The position numbers and the translations under genes were made by a program. DNA of 64,000 nucleotides from Nannobrachium achirus. Lineage: Eukaryota > Chordata > Actinopteri > Myctophiformes > Myctophidae. The stretch is from contig OY997647.1 of the NCBI GenBank assembly GCA_963921795.1, positions 63,592,083 through 63,656,082 on the forward strand. The letters run 5' to 3'. Shown piece after piece: positions 59,413 to 64,000 of this stretch. The notes under the pieces are model-generated. The model worked only from the letters and a program-made list of their open reading frames with translations. It searched no databases and was not told where the DNA came from. Each line of letters opens with the position of its first letter. The stretch's first letter is position 1.

Positions 59413-60952
59413 TTTCTATACTAGGCAGTCAGTGCAAGTATCAAAAAACTTCGGTTCCTTTCTACTCCTACATACTTAGTGAGAAAATGAAAATAAAAAC
59501 ATCAATGTGTTCAGTTTACAGTGGCGAAGTGTGCTATTATTTTTTATAGCAATCGGCCAAATGGTGGCGCTGTAGGAAGCCTTCGAAAGTGCGAACTTTG
59601 AACAGGTATAGCTCATGCTGTGTTTTAGGTACAGCCATGAAACCTGTATACACGTATGCGTCTCCTCATGCCGAACAACTTTTACCCTCTAACTTTTGAC
59701 CTCTGACCTTTAGGTCTCCCACAATTCGGAATTATATGAAAAACAGTAAAAATCTATCTCCTCCTGGGTTTTTTTCGATACGTGCACAAAACTTTTTTCA
59801 CATGAACTTTGGACCAATACGGTCAAACTAATCTCGGCGGATTTCTTTTAAAGTGAAATATAATTTTTTAATAATTCTATCAATATTGCGGTTTTATGCA
59901 AATTATTCTTCTGCCTCTAAATCATACATGCAAAGTTACACGTTCATGGCATTTGGCAAAGATGTGGAGGGTTAGTCAAAGTATCACTGAAACCAATTTT
60001 ATTCCAATCGGCCAAAGGGGGGCGCTATACGAAGCGTTTGAAAATTCAAACTTCAAACGGGCATAAGTCATGACTCGTTTCGTTTGAAGACATGCAACTT
60101 GTTACACGCGTGCTTTGACTCAAGCGGAAGACATCTGTGTCGTTGTTAAGTAAGCTCCGCCCTTCGACTTTCCGCCACTTTGAGCAGTTTGTAAAACGCG
60201 TAAACCCGCTTTTATTCTGGAATTTTCGCGTCAGGTGCACAAAACTTTTTTTACGTGAACTTTGGACCGATATCTAAAGATCTGTCAGATCGGATTTCTT
60301 TAACATTGAAACATGCTTTTTTAAATAATTCAAACAATATTGCATTTTTATGCAAATTATTCTTCTGCCTCTAAAACATACAAGCAAAGTCACATTTTCA
60401 TGACAAAATAGTGTAGAGGGTTAGTTCAAATATCACTGAAACCAATCTTACCCCAAATGGCCAAAGGGGGGCGCTATATAATTTTGAGCAGTTTGTAAAA
60501 CGCTTAAACCCGTTTTTATTCTAGGATTTTTTTTTGCAATTTGCATGAAACATTCTACACGCAATCTAAGGACCTTTATCTAACATGCCTATGAAGTGCA
60601 CACAAAAAAATTATAAAATAATAATAATAAATATAGCTGCAAGCAGCGATAAAGTGTCCAAAGCCAAAAACACCTCAAATCATGAACACAGCCTGGGATG
60701 TGCGTGAAATCTTGCAAGCACATTCCCAATAGGTCAAGGAACAGATACCAACCTTCTCACATTGGCCTGTTATAGCGCCACCAGCGGGTCAACTTTTGCA
60801 CAACACATTTTTGGAACAAAATGGACCAATCTTTGACGTCAGTAACGTCAAAGAGAGCACTGCTGCGATCTTGACATTTTGTGCTTTTATAGCCATTGTT
60901 TTCTGGCTTGAAGCGAGCCCACAATTGTTTCGAAGGAACAATATTTTTCTAG
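59413..60952. mobile_element. H1 Helentron-like element, copy e (no 5' palindrome)
   Basis: Starts 'ttctatactaggcagtcag' after the previous CTAG. Body and 3' terminus complete, CTAG at 60,949-60,952. Confidence 0.7.
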
Positions 60953-62496
60953 TTTATCTATCAGGCAGGCAGTCATATCAAGTATCAAAAAACTTCGGTT
61001 CCTTTCTACTCCTACATACTTAGTGAGAAAATGAAAATAAAAACATCAATGTGTTCAGTTTACAGTGGCGAAGTGTGCTATTACTTTTTACAGCAATCGG
61101 CCAAATGGTGGCGCTGTAGGAAGCCTTCGAAAGTGCGAACTTTGAACAGGTATAGCTCATGCTGTGTTTGAGGTACAGGCATGAAACCTGTATACACGTA
61201 TGCGTCTCCTCATGCCGAACAACTTTTAGCCTCTGACTTTTGACCTCTGACCTTTAGATCTCCCACAATTCGGAATTATATGAAAAACAGTAAAAATCTA
61301 TCTCCTCCTGGGTTTTTTTCGATACGCGCACAAAACTTTTTTCACATGAACTTTGGACCAATACGGTCAAACTAATCTCGGCGGATTTCTTTTAAAGTGA
61401 AATATAATTTTTTAATAATTCAATAAATATTGCAGTTTTATGCAAATTATTCTTCGGCCTCTAAATCATACATGCAAAGTTACACGTTCATGGCATTTGG
61501 CAAAGATGTAGAGGGTTAGTCAAGGTATCACTGAAACCAATTTTATTCCAATCGGCCAAAGGGGGGCGCTATACGAAGCGTCTGAAAATTCAAACTTCAA
61601 ACGGGCATAAGTCATGACTCGTTTCGTTTGAAGACATGCAACTTGTTACACGCGTGCTTTGACTCAAGCGGAAGACATCTGTGTCGTTGTTAAGTAAGCT
61701 CCGCCCTTCGATTTTCCGCCACTTTGAGCAGTTTGTAAAACGCGTAAACCCGCTTTTATTCTGGAATTTTCGCGTCACGTGCACAAAACTTTTTTTACGT
61801 GAACTTTGGACCGATATCTAGAGATCTGTCAGATCGGATTTCTTTAACATTGAAACATGCTTTTTTAAATAATTCAAACAATATTGCATTTTTATGCAAA
61901 TTATTCTTCTGCCTCTAAAACATACAAGCAAAGTCACATTTTCATGACAAAATAGTGTAGAGGGTTAGTTCAAATATCACTGAAACCAATCTTACCCCAA
62001 ATGGCCAAAGGGGGGCGCTATATAATTTTGAGCAGTTTGTAAAACGCTTAAACCCGTTTTTATTCTAGGATTTTTTTTGCAATTTGCATGAAACATTCTA
62101 CACGCAATCTAAGGACCTTTATCTAACATGCCTATGAAGTGCACACAAAAAAATTATAAAATAATAATAATAAATATAGCTGCAAGCAGCGATAAAGTGT
62201 CCAAAGCCAAAAACACCTCAAATCATGAACACAGCCTGGGATGTGCGTGAAATCTTGCAAGCACATTCCCAATAGGTCAAGGAACAGATACCAACCTTCT
62301 CACATTGGCCTGTTATAGCGCCACCAGCGGGTCAACTTTTGCACAACACATTTTTGGAACAAAATGGACCAATCTTTGACGTCAGTAACGTCAAAGAGAG
62401 CACTGCCTGCGATCTTGACATTTTGTGCTTTTATAGCCATTGTTTTCTGGCTTGAAGCGAGCCCACAATTGTTTCGAAGGAACAATATTTTTCTAG
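60953..62496. mobile_element. H1 Helentron-like element, copy f (no 5' palindrome)
   Basis: Starts 'ttatctatcaggcaggcag'. CTAG at 62,493-62,496. Its second half is nearly identical to copies a, e and g, a sign of recent array growth. Confidence 0.7.
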
Positions 62497-64000
62497 TTGT
62501 GGGCTCGCCTATAAGGCGAGCACACTTTAGATATTGTCATTATTGTGGGCTCGCCTGTAAACAGGCGAGCACACTTTAGATATTGTCATTGTGGGCTCGC
62601 CAGTACCTGGCGAGCACACTTTAGATATTGTCATTGTGGGCTCGCCAGTACCTGGCGAGCACACTTTAGATATTGTCATTATTTATCTATCAGGCAGGCA
62701 GGCAGTCATATCAAGTATCAAAAAACTTCGGTTCCTTTCTACTCCTACATACTTAGTGAGAAAATGAAAATAAAAACATCAATGTGTTCAGTTTACAGTG
62801 GCGAAGTGTGCTATTATTTTATATAGCAATCGGCCAAATGGTGGCGCTGTAGGAAGCCTTCGAAAGTGCGATCTTTGAACAGGTATAGCTCATGCTGTGT
62901 TTGAGGTACAGCCATGAAACCTGTATACACTTATGCGTCTCCTCATGCCGAACAACTTTTACCCTCTAACTTTTGACCTCTGACCTTTAGGTCTCCCACA
63001 ATTCAGAATAATATGAAAAACAGTAAAAATCTATCTCCTCCTGGGTTTTTTTCGTTACGCGCACAAAACTTTTTTTACATGAACTTTGGACCAATACGGT
63101 CAGATTTATCTCGGCGGATTTCTTTTAAAGTGAAATATAATTTTTTAATAATTCTATCAATATTGCGGTTTTATGCAAATTATTCTTCTGCCTCTAAAAC
63201 ATACATGCAAAGTTACACGTTCATGGCATTTGGCAAAGATGTGGAGGGTTAGTCAAAGTATCACTGAAACCAATTTTATTCCAATCGGCCAAAGGGGGGC
63301 GCTATACGAAGCGTTTGAAAATTCAAACTTCAAACGGGCATAAGTCATGACTCGTTTCGTTTGAAGACATGCAACTTGTTACACGCGTGCTTTGACTCGA
63401 GCGGAAGACATCTGTGTCGTTGTTAAGTAAGCTCCGCCCTTCGATTTTCCGCCACTTTGAGCAGTTTGTAAAACGCGTAAACCCGCTTTTATTCTGGAAT
63501 TTTCGCGTCACGTGCACAAAACTTTTTTTACGTGAACTTTGGACCGATATCTAAAGATCTGTCAGATCGGATTTCTTTAACATTGAAACATGCTATTTTA
63601 AATAATTCAAACAATATTGCATTTTTATGCAAATTATTCTTCTGCCTCTAAAACATACAAGCAAAGTCACATTTTCATGACAAAATAGTGTAGAGGGTTA
63701 GTTCAAATATCACTGAAACCAATCTTACCCCAAATGGCCAAAGGGGGGCGCTATATAATTTTGAGCAGTTTGTAAAACGCTTAAACCCGTTTTTATTCTA
63801 GGATTTTTTTTGCAATTTGCATGAAACATTCTACACGCAATCTAAGGACCTTTATCTAACATGCCTATGAAGTGCACACAAAAAAATTATAAAATAATAA
63901 TAATAAATATAGCTGCAAGCAGCGATAAAGTGTCCAAAGCCAAAAACACCTCAAATCATGAACACAGCCTGGGATGTGCGTGAAATCTTGCAAGCACATT
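62497..64000. mobile_element. H1 Helentron-like element, copy g, cut by window edge
   Basis: Begins with four 5' palindromes (middles TATAA, TGTAAACA, AGTACCT, AGTACCT), then the usual body. The 3' end lies beyond 64,000. Confidence 0.72.

Overview
The window is nuclear DNA of a ray-finned (teleost) fish. The evidence is a split gene of the fish-specific NLR class (FISNA-NACHT exon, 174/177-bp leucine-rich-repeat exons, a short VKHGG exon and a terminal PRY/SPRY (B30.2) exon), set among tRNA-type SINEs, a CR1/L2-like LINE, hAT-type, piggyBac-like and foldback elements and Helentron-like repeats. It holds no bacterial genes, CRISPR array, rRNA or true tRNA gene.

Layout: 1-3740 is a LINE on the minus strand. 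Its reading frame is open without a stop from 3675 to the left edge. 3.9-7.0 kb holds a 44/45-bp minisatellite in two blocks. 7.6-47.5 kb is one NLR locus on the plus strand, made of 20 recognisable exons: a linker exon, the large FISNA-NACHT exon, LRR exons and a VKHGG exon (module A), then three further modules (B, C, D). Each of these restarts with an exon carrying only the C-terminal part of the NACHT exon, followed by LRR exons and a VKHGG exon. A single SPRY exon ends the array. All exons are open, all junctions are GT-AG, and all phases match. The exons from 7600 to 47479 therefore join into one frame of about 1,950 codons. The first exon and promoter were not found. The introns are copies of one another, with private transposon insertions that show filled and empty sites.

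47.5-49.7 kb is the downstream flank. 49.7-64.0 kb is a nested, head-to-tail pile of three non-autonomous element families (labelled H1, H2 and H3 here) with Helentron/Helitron2 architecture: a 5' palindrome, asymmetric terminal inverted repeats, a 3' hairpin, a CTAG end and insertion at TT. H1 also sits in an intron at 17.7-20.9 kb.

Two further kinds of structure recur. One is a 55-80 bp palindrome with arm AGCAGATCTACAAGCTCA, found about 30 times in the introns and flanks. The other is a 364-bp two-part higher-order repeat at 44.6-45.9 kb that uses one arm of that palindrome. The most unusual content is the iterated NACHT-C/LRR/VKHGG cassette array. Its junction exon looks like an in-frame fusion of the first bases of the SPRY exon to the interior of the NACHT exon.
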